Below, piece after piece: positions 34,083 through 43,026 of a stretch of DNA of 64,000 nt (positions within the stretch are counted from its first letter, which is position 1; the number at the start of each line of letters is the position of its first letter). The translations under genes were made by a program, and so were the position numbers. Below the pieces are notes generated by a model that worked only from the letters and a program-made list of their open reading frames with translations, was not told where the DNA came from and did no database searches. Source of the DNA: Saccharothrix algeriensis (lineage in GTDB: Bacteria > Actinomycetota > Actinomycetes > Mycobacteriales > Pseudonocardiaceae); contig NZ_JAFBCL010000001.1 of the NCBI RefSeq assembly GCF_016907655.1, positions 2,762,001 to 2,826,000 of the forward strand, written 5' to 3'.

Positions 34083-35938
34083 CCGCCGACGCGCAGACCG
34101 GGGGCCTGACCGCCGATGGGCAGGCCGAGGAGGGGTGGCGCGGCGTCGCCGCCGAGGACGTCGAGGAGCTGGACCGCGCGACGGGGGTCAAGCTGCAGGC
34201 CCGGTCGCGCCGGCTGCTCGGCTCGCTGCTGCGCCCGCACACCGGGGCGGCGCTGCTGGCGCTGGCCATCGTGGTCGCGGAGAACCTGGCGAACCTGGCC
34301 GGCCCGCTGCTGATCGCGGCGGCCATCGACCGGGGCGTGCCGGCGGCGCTGGACGGCAGGCCGGACGTGCTGGTGTGGTGCGTCGGCGGGTACGTCGGCA
34401 CGGCGCTGGCGGCGACGGTGCTGCGGTGGTCGTTCGTCCGGCTGACCGGGCGGATCGGCCAGGACCTGCTGCTGGACCTGCGCGAGCGGATCTTCCGGCA
34501 CGTGCAGCGGCTGTCGGTCGCGTTCCACGAGAAGTACACCTCCGGCAAGGTCATCTCGCGGTTGACCAGCGACGTCGACTCGCTGCAGGACCTGCTGGAG
34601 CAGGGCCTGGACGGGTTCTTCACGTCGCTGCTGTCGCTGATCGGCATCTCGGTCGTGATGCTCGCCCTGGACCCGCCGCTGGCGCTGGTCGTGCTGTTCG
34701 GGTTCCTGCCGCTGCTGGTGCTGATCCGCTGGTTCCAGCGGCGCTCCGGCAAGGCTTACCGGGGCACCCGGGGCGCGATCGCGAAGATCATCGTGCAGTT
34801 CGTGGAGACCATGAACGGCATCCGCGCGGTGCAGGCGTTCCGCCGCGAGGGGCGCAACCGCCGGATCATGGGCGAGCTGAACGACCGGTTCCGGGACGCG
34901 AACACCGAGGCGTTCAAGGTGATGGCGGCGTTCACGTCGCTGGTGCGGGTGATCGGCAACGTGTCGCTCGCGGTGATCATCGCCTGGGGCGCGTGGCGGG
35001 TCGCGGGCGGGCAGCTGGAGCTGGGCGTGCTGGCGGCGTTCACGCTGTACGTGCGGCGCTTCTACGACCCGTTCGACGAGATCGCGATGTTCGCCAACTC
35101 CTACGCGTCGGCCACGGCGGCGCTGGAGAAGATCTCCGGCCTGCTGGAGGAGGAGCCGACCGTGGCGGAGCCGGACGACCCGGCGCCGCTGCGGGACGTG
35201 CGCGGGCAGGTGGCGTTCGACGGGGTGGAGTTCCGGTACTCGCCGACGACGCCGGTGGTGCTGCCGGAGTTCGACCTGCACGTGCCGGCCGGGCAGACGG
35301 TCGCGCTGGTGGGCGCGACGGGCGCGGGCAAGACGACGCTGGCGAAGCTGGTGGCGCGGTTCTACGACGCGTCCGACGGGGCGGTGCTGCTCGACGGCGT
35401 GGACCTGCGGTCGGTGGCGGACGCCGACCTGCGGCGCGCCGTGGTGATGGTGACCCAGGAGAACTTCCTGTTCGACGGGTCGGTGGCGGACAACATCGCG
35501 CTCGGGCGGCCGGAGGCCACCCGCGAGGAGGTGGAGGCCGCCGCCCGCGCCGTGGGCGCGCACGGGTTCATCAGCGCCCTGCCGGACGGGTACGACACGG
35601 ACGTGCGCAAGCGCGGCGGGCGGCTGTCGGCCGGGCAGCGGCAGATGGTGGCGTTCGCGCGGGCGTTCCTGGCCGACCCGGCGGTGCTGGTGCTCGACGA
35701 GGCCACCTCCAGCCTGGACGTGCCCTCGGAGCGGCTGGTGCAGGGCGCCCTGGAGACCGTGCTGGCCGACCGGACCGCCCTGATCATCGCCCACCGGCTG
35801 TCGACCGTGCTGATCGCGGACCGGGTGCTGGTGCTGGACGCGGGGCGGATCGTGGAGGACGGCACGCCGGGGGAGCTGATCGGCGGGAACGGGCGGTTCG
35901 CCGCCCTGCACAGCGCCTGGCGGGACTCGTTGGCCTGA
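34079..35938 (+). CDS. ABC exporter half-transporter, subunit 2
   Basis: A 619-residue partner with an N-terminal cytoplasmic extension of about 45 residues before the first membrane helix. Walker A GATGAGKTT is at about 412-420. The signature is RLSAGQRQM, with Ala-Gly in place of Ser-Gly-Gly, and Walker B VLVLDEATSSLD keeps the catalytic Glu. Thus one consensus and one degenerate ATP site are split between the two subunits, as expected of a heterodimer. The translational coupling to subunit 1 supports equal expression. Confidence 0.9.
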   Translation: MTADAQTGGLTADGQAEEGWRGVAAEDVEELDRATGVKLQARSRRLLGSLLRPHTGAALLALAIVVAENLANLAGPLLIAAAIDRGVPAALDGRPDVLVWCVGGYVGTALAATVLRWSFVRLTGRIGQDLLLDLRERIFRHVQRLSVAFHEKYTSGKVISRLTSDVDSLQDLLEQGLDGFFTSLLSLIGISVVMLALDPPLALVVLFGFLPLLVLIRWFQRRSGKAYRGTRGAIAKIIVQFVETMNGIRAVQAFRREGRNRRIMGELNDRFRDANTEAFKVMAAFTSLVRVIGNVSLAVIIAWGAWRVAGGQLELGVLAAFTLYVRRFYDPFDEIAMFANSYASATAALEKISGLLEEEPTVAEPDDPAPLRDVRGQVAFDGVEFRYSPTTPVVLPEFDLHVPAGQTVALVGATGAGKTTLAKLVARFYDASDGAVLLDGVDLRSVADADLRRAVVMVTQENFLFDGSVADNIALGRPEATREEVEAAARAVGAHGFISALPDGYDTDVRKRGGRLSAGQRQMVAFARAFLADPAVLVLDEATSSLDVPSERLVQGALETVLADRTALIIAHRLSTVLIADRVLVLDAGRIVEDGTPGELIGGNGRFAALHSAWRDSLA

Positions 35939-36012
35939 GGCGGGGGTTCTAGGGGCGGAAGTTCCAGGGGCGCTGGGGGGAAGAGTTGTTCGTTGCGGTG
36001 CGGGGTTGAGGT

Positions 36013-36178
36013 GAAGAGCGGCCGGGAGGCCCCCAAGGAGGAGGAAGTGCGTCGTGTCCTCCCCGTACGGCCTGCCGGAGGCAACCACGCTCGATGAGGG
36101 GGGTCAAGCGGTGAAGCGTGCTTGACCCCCCTCATCGAGCGTGGTCGGGCTGCGCCCAGGCCGTACGGGGAGGACACG
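36013..36178. repeat. Nested palindromic element, copy 3, with conserved left flank
   Basis: The left flank at 36013-36046 matches that of copy 2 at 33 of 34 bases. Outer arms at 36053-36074 and 36157-36178 are perfectly complementary over 22 bases. The inner repeat at 36084-36109 and 36120-36145 is perfect over 26 bases, with the same ten-base loop GGTGAAGCGT as copy 2 but a different stem sequence. It lies between the ABC exporter genes and the DUF2537 gene, which converge on it. Confidence 0.92.
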
Positions 36179-36224
36179 AGGCACGTGGCTGCGCAAGGTG
36201 CGCCGGGGCCGAGGGCTGGGGGCG

Positions 36225-36848
36225 CTAGAGGAGGGTGAGGAGCAGGGAGAGCCAGGCCAGGAGGACGCCGGCGACCACGCCGTAGGCGACCCAGCGCCAG
36301 ATCGGCACGTTGCGGGCCAGCCACACCGACGGGGTCAGGCCGCCGACCACCAGGACGTTGGCCAGCAGGGCCAGCCACCAGTTGGTCTCGCCGAGGCCGC
36401 GGGACAGCGTGACCACCATGAACGTCACCACGGCGGTGGTGAACGCGGTGACGGTCAGGCCGGTGCCCCAGGGGGTCGGCTCCGGCTCCGGTTCGGGCTC
36501 GGGCGGTTCGGGGGCGGGGTCGGGGTCGGTCACCGCTTCGGGCGAGGGGTCGGGGGCGGCTTCCACGACGTGCTGCTCGCCGGTGACCGGGTCGGTGTAG
36601 GCGACGGGGGCGCCCATGTCGGCGGCCACGCGGCCGGCCAGTTGGCGGCCCCGCCTGGCCACCAGGGCGCCGGCGGCGCCGTCGGCGGGCGGGTCCGTGC
36701 GCAGCACGGCTTCCGCCACCTTCGCCCACTCGTGCAGCGCTTCCGCGAGACCCGCGCCGAGCGGCAGGGTGTGCGGGTCGACTTCCCGCTCCCCCTCGTC
36801 ATCGCGGCCCGCGAGCACGGCTCGGCCGTCCTGGACCCGCAGTTCCAC
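36225..36848 (-). CDS. DUF2537 membrane protein
   Basis: A 207-residue protein of the actinobacterial DUF2537 family. Residues 1-100 are soluble (start VELRVQDGRAVLAGRDD, then DPHTLPLGAGLAEALHEWAK). A Pro/Glu-rich linker follows at about 100-125, then three hydrophobic segments at about 130-205. GTG 36848 is preceded by AGGAGG at six bases; a GTG at 36863 is upstream of that site. The neighbouring rRNA/tRNA methyltransferase gene is its usual partner in mycobacteria (Rv0882/Rv0881, from memory). Function unknown. Confidence 0.82.
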   Translation of the reverse strand: MELRVQDGRAVLAGRDDEGEREVDPHTLPLGAGLAEALHEWAKVAEAVLRTDPPADGAAGALVARRGRQLAGRVAADMGAPVAYTDPVTGEQHVVEAAPDPSPEAVTDPDPAPEPPEPEPEPEPTPWGTGLTVTAFTTAVVTFMVVTLSRGLGETNWWLALLANVLVVGGLTPSVWLARNVPIWRWVAYGVVAGVLLAWLSLLLTLL

Positions 36849-36888
36849 GAAAGTCCTCCTCACCGGGTGCTGTGTCGACCGTAGTCGG

Positions 36889-37665
36889 TCAGGCGATCGC
36901 GTAGAAGGCGATGGCCGCGGCAGTCGCGACGTTCAGGGAGTCGACACCGCCCGCCATGGGGATGCGGACGGCCACGTCGGCGGCGGCGATCGCCTCCTCG
37001 GTGAGGCCCGGCCCCTCCGAACCGAGCAGCACGGCGACGCGCCGGCACCGCAGGCCGGCGTCGGCGAGGCCGACGGCGCTCTCCCTCGGGGTCAGGGCGG
37101 CCACGGTGAAACCGTTGTGCCGCAGCATGTCCAGGCTCCCGGTGAGGTCCGGCGCCGACGCGAACGGCACGCGCAGCACGTGGCCCATCGAGACGCGGAC
37201 GCTGCGCCGGTACAGCGGGTCGCTGCAGCCGGGGCCGAGCAGGACGCCGTCGACGCCCAGCGCGGCGGCGTTGCGGAACAGCGAACCCAGGTTCTCGTGG
37301 TCGCCCACGCCTTCCAGGACGGCGAGCCTGCGCGCGCCGCGGGCGAGGTCCTCGGCGGCGGGCTGCGGCGCCCGGTCGGCCGCGGCCAGCACGCCCCGGT
37401 TGAGGTGGAAGCCCACCACCTCGGCCATCACCTCGGCGGAGGTCACGTAGGCGGGCGCCGGCAGGTCGCCCAGGGCCTCGACGCGGCGGCGCACCCCGAG
37501 CAGCGCCCGCACGGGGTAGGGCGAGGCGAGCAGCCGCTCGACCACGACGACGCCCTCGGCGATCACCAGGCCCCGGCCACCGGGGCGGTCGGGGCGGCGG
37601 TCGACCGCCGACAGGTCCCGGAAGTCGTCCAGCCGCGGGTCCGCCGGGTCGTCGATCTCGATCAC
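36889..37665 (-). CDS. TrmH/SpoU family RNA methyltransferase
   Basis: A SPOUT-fold RNA 2'-O-methyltransferase, 258 residues from the GTG at 37665. It has the three family motifs: ENLGSLFRNAAALGVDGVLL (motif 1, about 120-140 residues before the end), LGSEGPGL (motif 2) and IPMAGGVDSLNVATAAAIAFY (motif 3, SAM knot). An N-terminal L30e-like RNA-binding domain is at about 1-95. The frame stays open to 37767, but VIEIDDPADPRLDDF is the usual beginning of the family. The target is an rRNA or tRNA ribose. Confidence 0.88.
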   Translation of the reverse strand: MIEIDDPADPRLDDFRDLSAVDRRPDRPGGRGLVIAEGVVVVERLLASPYPVRALLGVRRRVEALGDLPAPAYVTSAEVMAEVVGFHLNRGVLAAADRAPQPAAEDLARGARRLAVLEGVGDHENLGSLFRNAAALGVDGVLLGPGCSDPLYRRSVRVSMGHVLRVPFASAPDLTGSLDMLRHNGFTVAALTPRESAVGLADAGLRCRRVAVLLGSEGPGLTEEAIAAADVAVRIPMAGGVDSLNVATAAAIAFYAIA

Positions 37666-37870
37666 CCGGGCAGTGTCCCACTTTCCGACAGGTGAACACC
37701 CCTCGTAGTCCAGAGGGCTCAACGGCAGGCTTCCCACCTGCGAATTCTCGCTCATTGTTACCGGCATGTGACAGAGAGCACCGATTTGGGCGCTGGCGGC
37801 CGGGTGCCCGCTGTGTCACGGTTGGCCTCCGCTGAGCCCGCCGGAGCAGCCCTACCGATTGGGAGGCGGC

Positions 37871-39373
37871 ATGGGTAGCAATGTGTCCAGTCGGACGTTC
37901 ACCAGGGAGGACCGCCGGCACTACCGCGAGCGGGTGCAGCGGTGCCTGGACGCGCTGGGCGCCATGTTGGCCGAGGACAGCTTCTCCTTCCCCCGCCAGC
38001 AGATGGGCCTGGAGATCGAGCTGAACCTGGTCGACGGCGACTGCCGGCCCGCCATGGCCAACGCCGAGGTGCTGGAGAAGATCGGCAACCCGTCCTTCAC
38101 GCTGGAGCTCGGGCAGCACAACCTGGAGGTCAACGTCCCGCCGCGGGAACTCGCGGGCGACGAGACGCTGGACCTGGAGAAGGAGTTGCGGGAGACGCTG
38201 GCGTCGGCGGACGACAAGGCCCAGGACGCGGGCACGTCGATCGTGATGATCGGCGTGCTGCCCACGCTGCGGCACGAGCACTTCGACCGGCGCTGGCTGT
38301 CGGACAGCCCGCGCTACGGGGTGCTCAACGACCGGATCCTCGCCGCGCGCGGCGAGGAGACCGTGCTGTCGATGGAGGGCGCGCCCATGCCGGGCTGCGC
38401 CTTCTCCGAGAAGCTGTCGAGCTACGCGGAGTCCATCGTGCCGGAGGCCGCCTGCACGTCGGTGCAGCTGCACCTGCAGGTGGCGCCGGACGACTTCGCG
38501 GCCCACTGGAACGCCGCGCAGGCGCTGGCGGGCGTGCAGGTCGCGATCGCGGCCAACTCGCCGTTCCTGCTGGGCAAGGCGCTGTGGCACGAGACGCGCA
38601 TCCCGCTGTTCCTCCAGGCCACGGACACGCGCACGGTGGAGCTGAAGAACCAGGGCGTGCGGCCGAGGGTGTGGTTCGGGGAGCGGTGGATCACCTCGAT
38701 CTTCGACCTGTTCGAGGAGAACGTGCGGTACTTCCCGGCGCTGCTGCCGGAGACCGGCGACGAGGACCCGCTGGACGTGCTGGGCGCCGGCGGCACGCCG
38801 TCGCTGACGGAACTGCGGCTGCACAACGGAACCGTGTGGCGGTGGAACCGGCCCGTGTACGACGTGGTGGACGGGGTGCCGCACCTGCGGGTGGAGAACC
38901 GGGTGCTGCCGGCCGGCCCGACGGTGCTCGACACGATGGCGAACGCGGCGTTCTTCTACGGCGCGCAGCGGGCGCTGACCACGTTGGAGCGTCCACTGTG
39001 GACGCAGATGTCGTTCCACGCGGCCGAGGAGAACCTGTACGCCGGGTCCCGGCTGGGGATGGGCGCGCAGCTGTACTGGCCCGGCATCGGGTGGGTGCCG
39101 CCCGACGAGCTGGTGCTGCGCAGGCTGCTCCCGCTGGCGCACGAGGGCTTGCGGGACTGCGGCGTCTCGGACTCGGCCCGCGAGCGGTACCTCGGGGTGA
39201 TCGAGGCCCGCTGCCTGTCGCGGCGCACGGGGTCGCAGTGGCAGCGGGACACCGTGGCGCTGCTGGAGTCCCGCGGGGTCGACCGGGAGGGCGCGCTCAG
39301 CGCCATGCTGGAGCAGTACGTGGGCCTCATGCACGCCGGGGAGCCCGTGCACACCTGGCCGGTGGGGCTGTAG
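37871..39373 (+). CDS. Glutamate-cysteine ligase-like protein (GCS2 family)
   Basis: A 500-residue member of the GCS2/carboxylate-amine ligase family. MGLEIELNLVDGDCRPA at about 43-59 has the metal-binding EIE pattern, followed by LELGQHNLEVNVPPRELAG (key GQHNLEVN) and later STxQLHLQVAP-like ATP and substrate segments. Actinobacteria make mycothiol rather than glutathione, so the product may be a gamma-glutamyl compound other than glutathione precursor. GGGAGG lies four bases before the ATG. It is monocistronic and ends at a strong terminator. Confidence 0.82.
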   Translation: MGSNVSSRTFTREDRRHYRERVQRCLDALGAMLAEDSFSFPRQQMGLEIELNLVDGDCRPAMANAEVLEKIGNPSFTLELGQHNLEVNVPPRELAGDETLDLEKELRETLASADDKAQDAGTSIVMIGVLPTLRHEHFDRRWLSDSPRYGVLNDRILAARGEETVLSMEGAPMPGCAFSEKLSSYAESIVPEAACTSVQLHLQVAPDDFAAHWNAAQALAGVQVAIAANSPFLLGKALWHETRIPLFLQATDTRTVELKNQGVRPRVWFGERWITSIFDLFEENVRYFPALLPETGDEDPLDVLGAGGTPSLTELRLHNGTVWRWNRPVYDVVDGVPHLRVENRVLPAGPTVLDTMANAAFFYGAQRALTTLERPLWTQMSFHAAEENLYAGSRLGMGAQLYWPGIGWVPPDELVLRRLLPLAHEGLRDCGVSDSARERYLGVIEARCLSRRTGSQWQRDTVALLESRGVDREGALSAMLEQYVGLMHAGEPVHTWPVGL

Positions 39374-39433
39374 CCGGCCGCCCGGGGTGGTGCGGGTCGC
39401 GGCGCCCGCACCGCGCCGCCCCGGGCGGGCCGG
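39374..39433. terminator. Bidirectional terminator
   Basis: A 60-base hairpin exactly fills the gap between convergent genes. The outer arms CCGGCCGCCCGGGG and CCCCGGGCGGGCCGG pair with one bulge, and the inner arms GGTGCGGG and CCCGCACC pair perfectly. Confidence 0.8.
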
Positions 39434-39844
39434 TCAGCGGCGGCGGTTGGCCTTGAGCGGGGCGACGTCCGCCCCGTCGTGGGAGCTGCGGCACTCCTCG
39501 GGCGTCACGGCCTCCACCGCGAGGGTCAGCATCCCCTTCACGCCGGTGTAGATCGACTCGCCCGCCGACGCGATGGACGTGTGCACCCGGTTCGAGTCGG
39601 AGAAGTCGCGGTCGTCCTTGCTGCGCTTCTTGCCCGCCTCCTCCGGCTTGGTGGCGCTGCGGAGGTTGACCTCCAGCCACGCCGCCACCTCCGTCGGGGA
39701 GGTCAGCACCTCTTCCGGGGTGCGCTCCAGGCGTTCCTGGCGCGCGGAGGCGTGGTCGAGGGAGGTGTGCTCCACGTAGGCGTGCCAGTGCGTGTTGCGC
39801 AGTGACCACGTCTGCTCGACCGGCCAGTCCTCCTCGGTGCCCAT
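39434..39844 (-). CDS. Hypothetical protein
   Basis: A 136-residue soluble protein starting MGTEEDWPVEQTWSLRNTHW. It has a conserved-looking aromatic N-terminal part, a central charged segment (EAGKKRSKDDRDFSDSNRVH) and ends in LKANRRR. I do not recognise a domain. The open frame extends 100 residues upstream, but that part is Pro/Gly-rich and has no start signal. It is convergent with the GCS2 gene and divergent from sodA. Confidence 0.65.
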   Translation of the reverse strand: MGTEEDWPVEQTWSLRNTHWHAYVEHTSLDHASARQERLERTPEEVLTSPTEVAAWLEVNLRSATKPEEAGKKRSKDDRDFSDSNRVHTSIASAGESIYTGVKGMLTLAVEAVTPEECRSSHDGADVAPLKANRRR

Positions 39845-40194
39845 GCGGTCATCTTGCCAGGGTCCGCGCGCCGGGCGTGTGGTCAACCCCCACCGCGTCG
39901 GCGAGCCGCCGGGCCCGGACCCGTTCGGCGGCCGGCGCGGGGAGGGGGCGGGCGGCCCGGCCGCGCGGGGCGGCGCCCCCGGCGCCCGGTCCACAGTGGA
40001 CTCGCCGACCCCGTTCGGGTCGATCGGGCCGACCGGGCCCGCCGCCCCGGGAGGGCCCGTATCGCGAGGTCGCGGCGGTGGGGCCGGGACATTCCCGATT
40101 CCCGCAGGTGGGCCTGTGATCAGCACCCCAGTTTCCGGCCGCGGTAGTTGCAAGTAGATTGCAGGTACTAGAGAGTTGCGACGAGGGGATTGTC

Positions 40195-40824
40195 ATGGCC
40201 CAGTACGTGCTGCCGGATCTCGACTACGACTACGGCGCACTCGAACCGGCGATCATCGGCGAGATCAACGAGCTGCACCACAGCAAGCACCACGCCTCCT
40301 ACGTCAAGGGCGCGAACGACACGATCGAGCAGATCGCCGAAGCGCGGGACAAGAACTCCTACGGCTCGATGGTGGGCCTGGAGACCACGCTCGCGTTCCA
40401 CCTGGCCGGCCACGCGCTGCACCAGGTGTGGTGGAAGAACCTGTCCCCCAACGGCGGCGACAAGCCGGTGGGCGAGCTGGCGGCGGCGGTGGACGAGCAC
40501 TTCGGCTCGTTCGACAAGCTGCGCGCCCAGCTCAGCGCCGCCGCGTCGTCCATCCAGGGCTCCGGGTGGGGCATCCTGGCGTGGGAGCCGGTCGGGCAGC
40601 GGCTGATCACCCAGCAGCTCAAGGACCACCACTCGAACCTGTCGATCGCGACGACGCCGCTGCTGGTGTTCGACATCTGGGAGCACGCGTACTACCTGCA
40701 GTACCGCAACCTGAAGGCGGACTACATCTCCGCCCTGTGGAACGTCGTGAACTGGGACGACGTGAACGCCCGGTTCGAGGCGGCGCGGGCCGGTCGCAAC
40801 GGCCTCCAGCTCCCGGCCCAGTGA
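40195..40824 (+). CDS. sodA: Superoxide dismutase, Fe/Mn type
   Basis: A 209-residue cytoplasmic Fe/Mn superoxide dismutase that converts superoxide to oxygen and peroxide. All four metal ligands are visible: His28 (ELHHSKHH), His76 ([10 protein letters not shown]), Asp160 and His164 ([11 protein letters not shown]). The signature DIWEHAYY is complete. Metal preference cannot be decided; a Fe-type is usual in related actinomycetes. GAGGGG is about five bases before the ATG. Upstream, TTGCAAGTAGATTGCAGG precedes TACTAG, which may contain the promoter. Confidence 0.95.
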   Translation: MAQYVLPDLDYDYGALEPAIIGEINELHHSKHHASYVKGANDTIEQIAEARDKNSYGSMVGLETTLAFHLAGHALHQVWWKNLSPNGGDKPVGELAAAVDEHFGSFDKLRAQLSAAASSIQGSGWGILAWEPVGQRLITQQLKDHHSNLSIATTPLLVFDIWEHAYYLQYRNLKADYISALWNVVNWDDVNARFEAARAGRNGLQLPAQ

Positions 40825-40890
40825 CCCCCGCCTGACGCCCGGCGGCACGGACTCGGCGGTGGGTGCTCCGACAAGCCTCCCCGCTGACAC

Positions 40891-40938
40891 GACGAGGCCC
40901 CGCTCCCCGGTCGGACGACCGGGAGGCGGGGCCTCGTC
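40891..40938. terminator. Terminator after sodA
   Basis: Arms of 22 bases (40891-40912 and 40917-40938) pair with two central mismatches around the loop GGAC. The hairpin lies between convergent sodA and the MFS gene. Confidence 0.85.
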
Positions 40939-41061
40939 TGTTCCCGAACTGACTGCCGCTCCCACCACGAAGCGACGCGCTTAGGTTAGCCTAACTTTGC
41001 TCGCCGGGGAAGCCCCGCCGGCACGACGACCACACCGACGGGTGATCCGGTCGGGTCGGCG

Positions 41062-42540
41062 TCAGAGGCGGGCGCGGCGGCGCAGGCCCAGGCGGTGGCC
41101 GGGCAGGGCCAGGCCGCCCCGCCTGGCCAGGACGACCCCGCCGACCAGGGCCGCCACGATGGACACCGCACCGCCGAACACGAGCGGCGCGCGGGCGGTG
41201 AAGTGCTCGGCCAGCCAGCCCATCACCGGGCCGCCCACCGGGTTGCCGCCCAGGAAGACCAGCATGTACAGGCCCATCACCCGGCCGCGCATGGCGGGGC
41301 TCACGGCCAGCTGCACGGTCGCGTTCGCGGTGGTCGTGAAGGTCATCATCGCGATGCCCACCGGGATCAGCGCCGCGCCGGTCAGCCAGATCGAGGGCAT
41401 GAGGCCGGCCGCGATCTCCAGCACGCCGAACGCCAGCGCGCCCAGGATCAGCAGGCGCAGGCGCGGCTTGCCCCTGGCGCTGCGCTTGGCCGCCAGCGTC
41501 GCGCCCGCCAGCGTGCCGACGGCCAGCAGCGTCGACAGCAGCCCGTAGGCGTCCGCGTCGCCGCCGAAGGTGTTGCGGGCGAGCACGGCCAGCGTCACGT
41601 AGAAGTTCAGGCCGAACGTGCTGATGAAGAACACCAGGCACAGCAGGATCACCAGGTCGGCGCGGCGGCGCACGTAGCGCAGGCCCTCGCGGAGCTGGCC
41701 CTTCTCGCGCGGCACCGGGTCGTCCCGGTGCAGCTCCCCCGCGTTCATCAGCAGCAGGCCCGCGATCACGCCGGCGAAGCTGACGGCGTTGACCAGGAAC
41801 ACCCAGCCGGTGCCCACCACGATGATCAGGCCGCCGGCCACCGCCGGGCCGACCATGCGGGCCAGGTTGAACGTCATCGAGTTCAGCGCGACGGCGTTGG
41901 TCAGCTGGTCGCGCCCGACCATCTCCACCACGAACGACTGCCGCACGGGCGTCTCCACCGCCGACACCGCGCCCAGCAGCAGGCACAGCAGGTACACGTG
42001 CCACAGCTGCGCCACGCCCGTGACGTCCAGCAGGCCCAGGGTCAGCGCGCAGAGGCCGAGGCCGGTCTCCAGGCCGAGGAGCAGCTTGCGCTTGTCCATG
42101 CGGTCGGCCAGGACGCCCGCCCACAGCGACAGGAACAGGGTCGGTGCGAACTGGAGGGCGGCGGCGACGCCCAGGGCCACCGGCGAGCCGTCGGACAGCT
42201 CCAGCACCAGCCAGTCCTGCGCGACGCGCTGCATCCACAGGCCGACCAGCGACACCACCTGGCCCGAGGCGTACAGGCGGTAGTTGCGCACGCGCAGCGA
42301 GCCGAACATCCGGTTCCCGCGCGGCGCGGGATCGGCCTCCGGTCGGTCGGCCGGCTCGGGCCCCGACGGCGTGGCGCCGGGCCGCCCCTGCTCCGATGCG
42401 GGGTCCGGCGCGGGGTCCGACGCCGCCCGGCGGCGGTCGGTCGACGGGGCGCCGGGCGGTGGCGGTGACTGCGGCGGTGCGGGTAGGGCCTTGCCGTGAC
42501 CGAGCTGATCGGACTCTCCACCACCCGCGTACGCCGGCAC
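41062..42540 (-). CDS. MFS transporter with long disordered N-terminus
   Basis: A 492-residue MFS_3-type exporter. Residues 1-75 are Pro/Ala/Asp-rich and likely disordered; the membrane part begins at about residue 80 (RNYRLYASGQVVSLVGLWMQ) with about 11-12 helices. VLADRMDKRKLLLG is the loop 2-3 motif and MRGRVMGLYML the loop 10-11 motif. The GTG at 42540 is three bases after the MarR stop; because it lacks a ribosome binding site, a later start is possible. As part of a MarR operon it probably exports a toxic compound. Confidence 0.8.
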   Translation of the reverse strand: MPAYAGGGESDQLGHGKALPAPPQSPPPPGAPSTDRRRAASDPAPDPASEQGRPGATPSGPEPADRPEADPAPRGNRMFGSLRVRNYRLYASGQVVSLVGLWMQRVAQDWLVLELSDGSPVALGVAAALQFAPTLFLSLWAGVLADRMDKRKLLLGLETGLGLCALTLGLLDVTGVAQLWHVYLLCLLLGAVSAVETPVRQSFVVEMVGRDQLTNAVALNSMTFNLARMVGPAVAGGLIIVVGTGWVFLVNAVSFAGVIAGLLLMNAGELHRDDPVPREKGQLREGLRYVRRRADLVILLCLVFFISTFGLNFYVTLAVLARNTFGGDADAYGLLSTLLAVGTLAGATLAAKRSARGKPRLRLLILGALAFGVLEIAAGLMPSIWLTGAALIPVGIAMMTFTTTANATVQLAVSPAMRGRVMGLYMLVFLGGNPVGGPVMGWLAEHFTARAPLVFGGAVSIVAALVGGVVLARRGGLALPGHRLGLRRRARL

Positions 42541-42543
42541 CCG

Positions 42544-42975
42544 CTACTGCCCCGCCATCCTGTCGATTATCTCGGCGGCGCGCGACAGCACGCCCCGTTC
42601 CTCCGGCGTCAGCTCGGCGAGCCGCTTGTCCAGCCACGCCTCGCGCGCCGACACCTCTTCGTTGATGTAGCTCACGCCCGTCTCGCTCAGCTCCACGATG
42701 GCCTGCCGACCGTCGGTGGGGTGCGGGCGGCGGGTGGCGAACCCGTACTCCTCCAGCGCCGCGATCACCCTCGTCATCGACGGGGGCTGCACGCCCTCCT
42801 TGGCGGCCAGCTCCCCCGGCGTCAGCGGCCCGCACTTGTGCAGCGTGGACAGCGCGGACACCTGGGTGAGCGAGATCGCGGAGTTCACCCGCTGGGCGCG
42901 GAGCCGCCGGGTCAGGCGGACCACGGCCAGCCGCAGCCGCCCGGCCAGCGCCTGGTCCGCGTCGGTCTCCGCCAC
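42544..42975 (-). CDS. MarR family regulator
   Basis: A 143-residue winged-helix protein. The recognition part is TPGELAAKEGVQPPSMTRVI and the wing HPTDGRQAIVELS, with dimer helices at both ends. I chose GTG 42975 because TATGCT ends six bases before it (leaderless) and because it matches the start of mycobacterial homologues such as Rv0880c, from memory. The frame could also begin at 43008. It is in one operon with the MFS gene, so it should autoregulate and control efflux. Confidence 0.88.
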   Translation of the reverse strand: MAETDADQALAGRLRLAVVRLTRRLRAQRVNSAISLTQVSALSTLHKCGPLTPGELAAKEGVQPPSMTRVIAALEEYGFATRRPHPTDGRQAIVELSETGVSYINEEVSAREAWLDKRLAELTPEERGVLSRAAEIIDRMAGQ

Positions 42976-42990
42976 GTAGTTAGCATACCT

Positions 42991-43012
42991 CACGATCTGT
43001 GCACCCATCGTG
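42991..43012. promoter_or_regulatory. Candidate MarR operator
   Basis: CACGAT-N10-ATCGTG is a perfect 6-base inverted repeat starting 16 bases upstream of the chosen marR start, within its presumed promoter. Confidence 0.45.
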
Positions 43013-43026
43013 TGAACTTCCCCATT

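Noticed and set aside
37666..37767. N-terminal extension of the SPOUT methyltransferase to an upstream ATG
   Set aside because: The extra 34 residues do not resemble the family; the usual start VIEIDDPADPRLDDF is at 37665.
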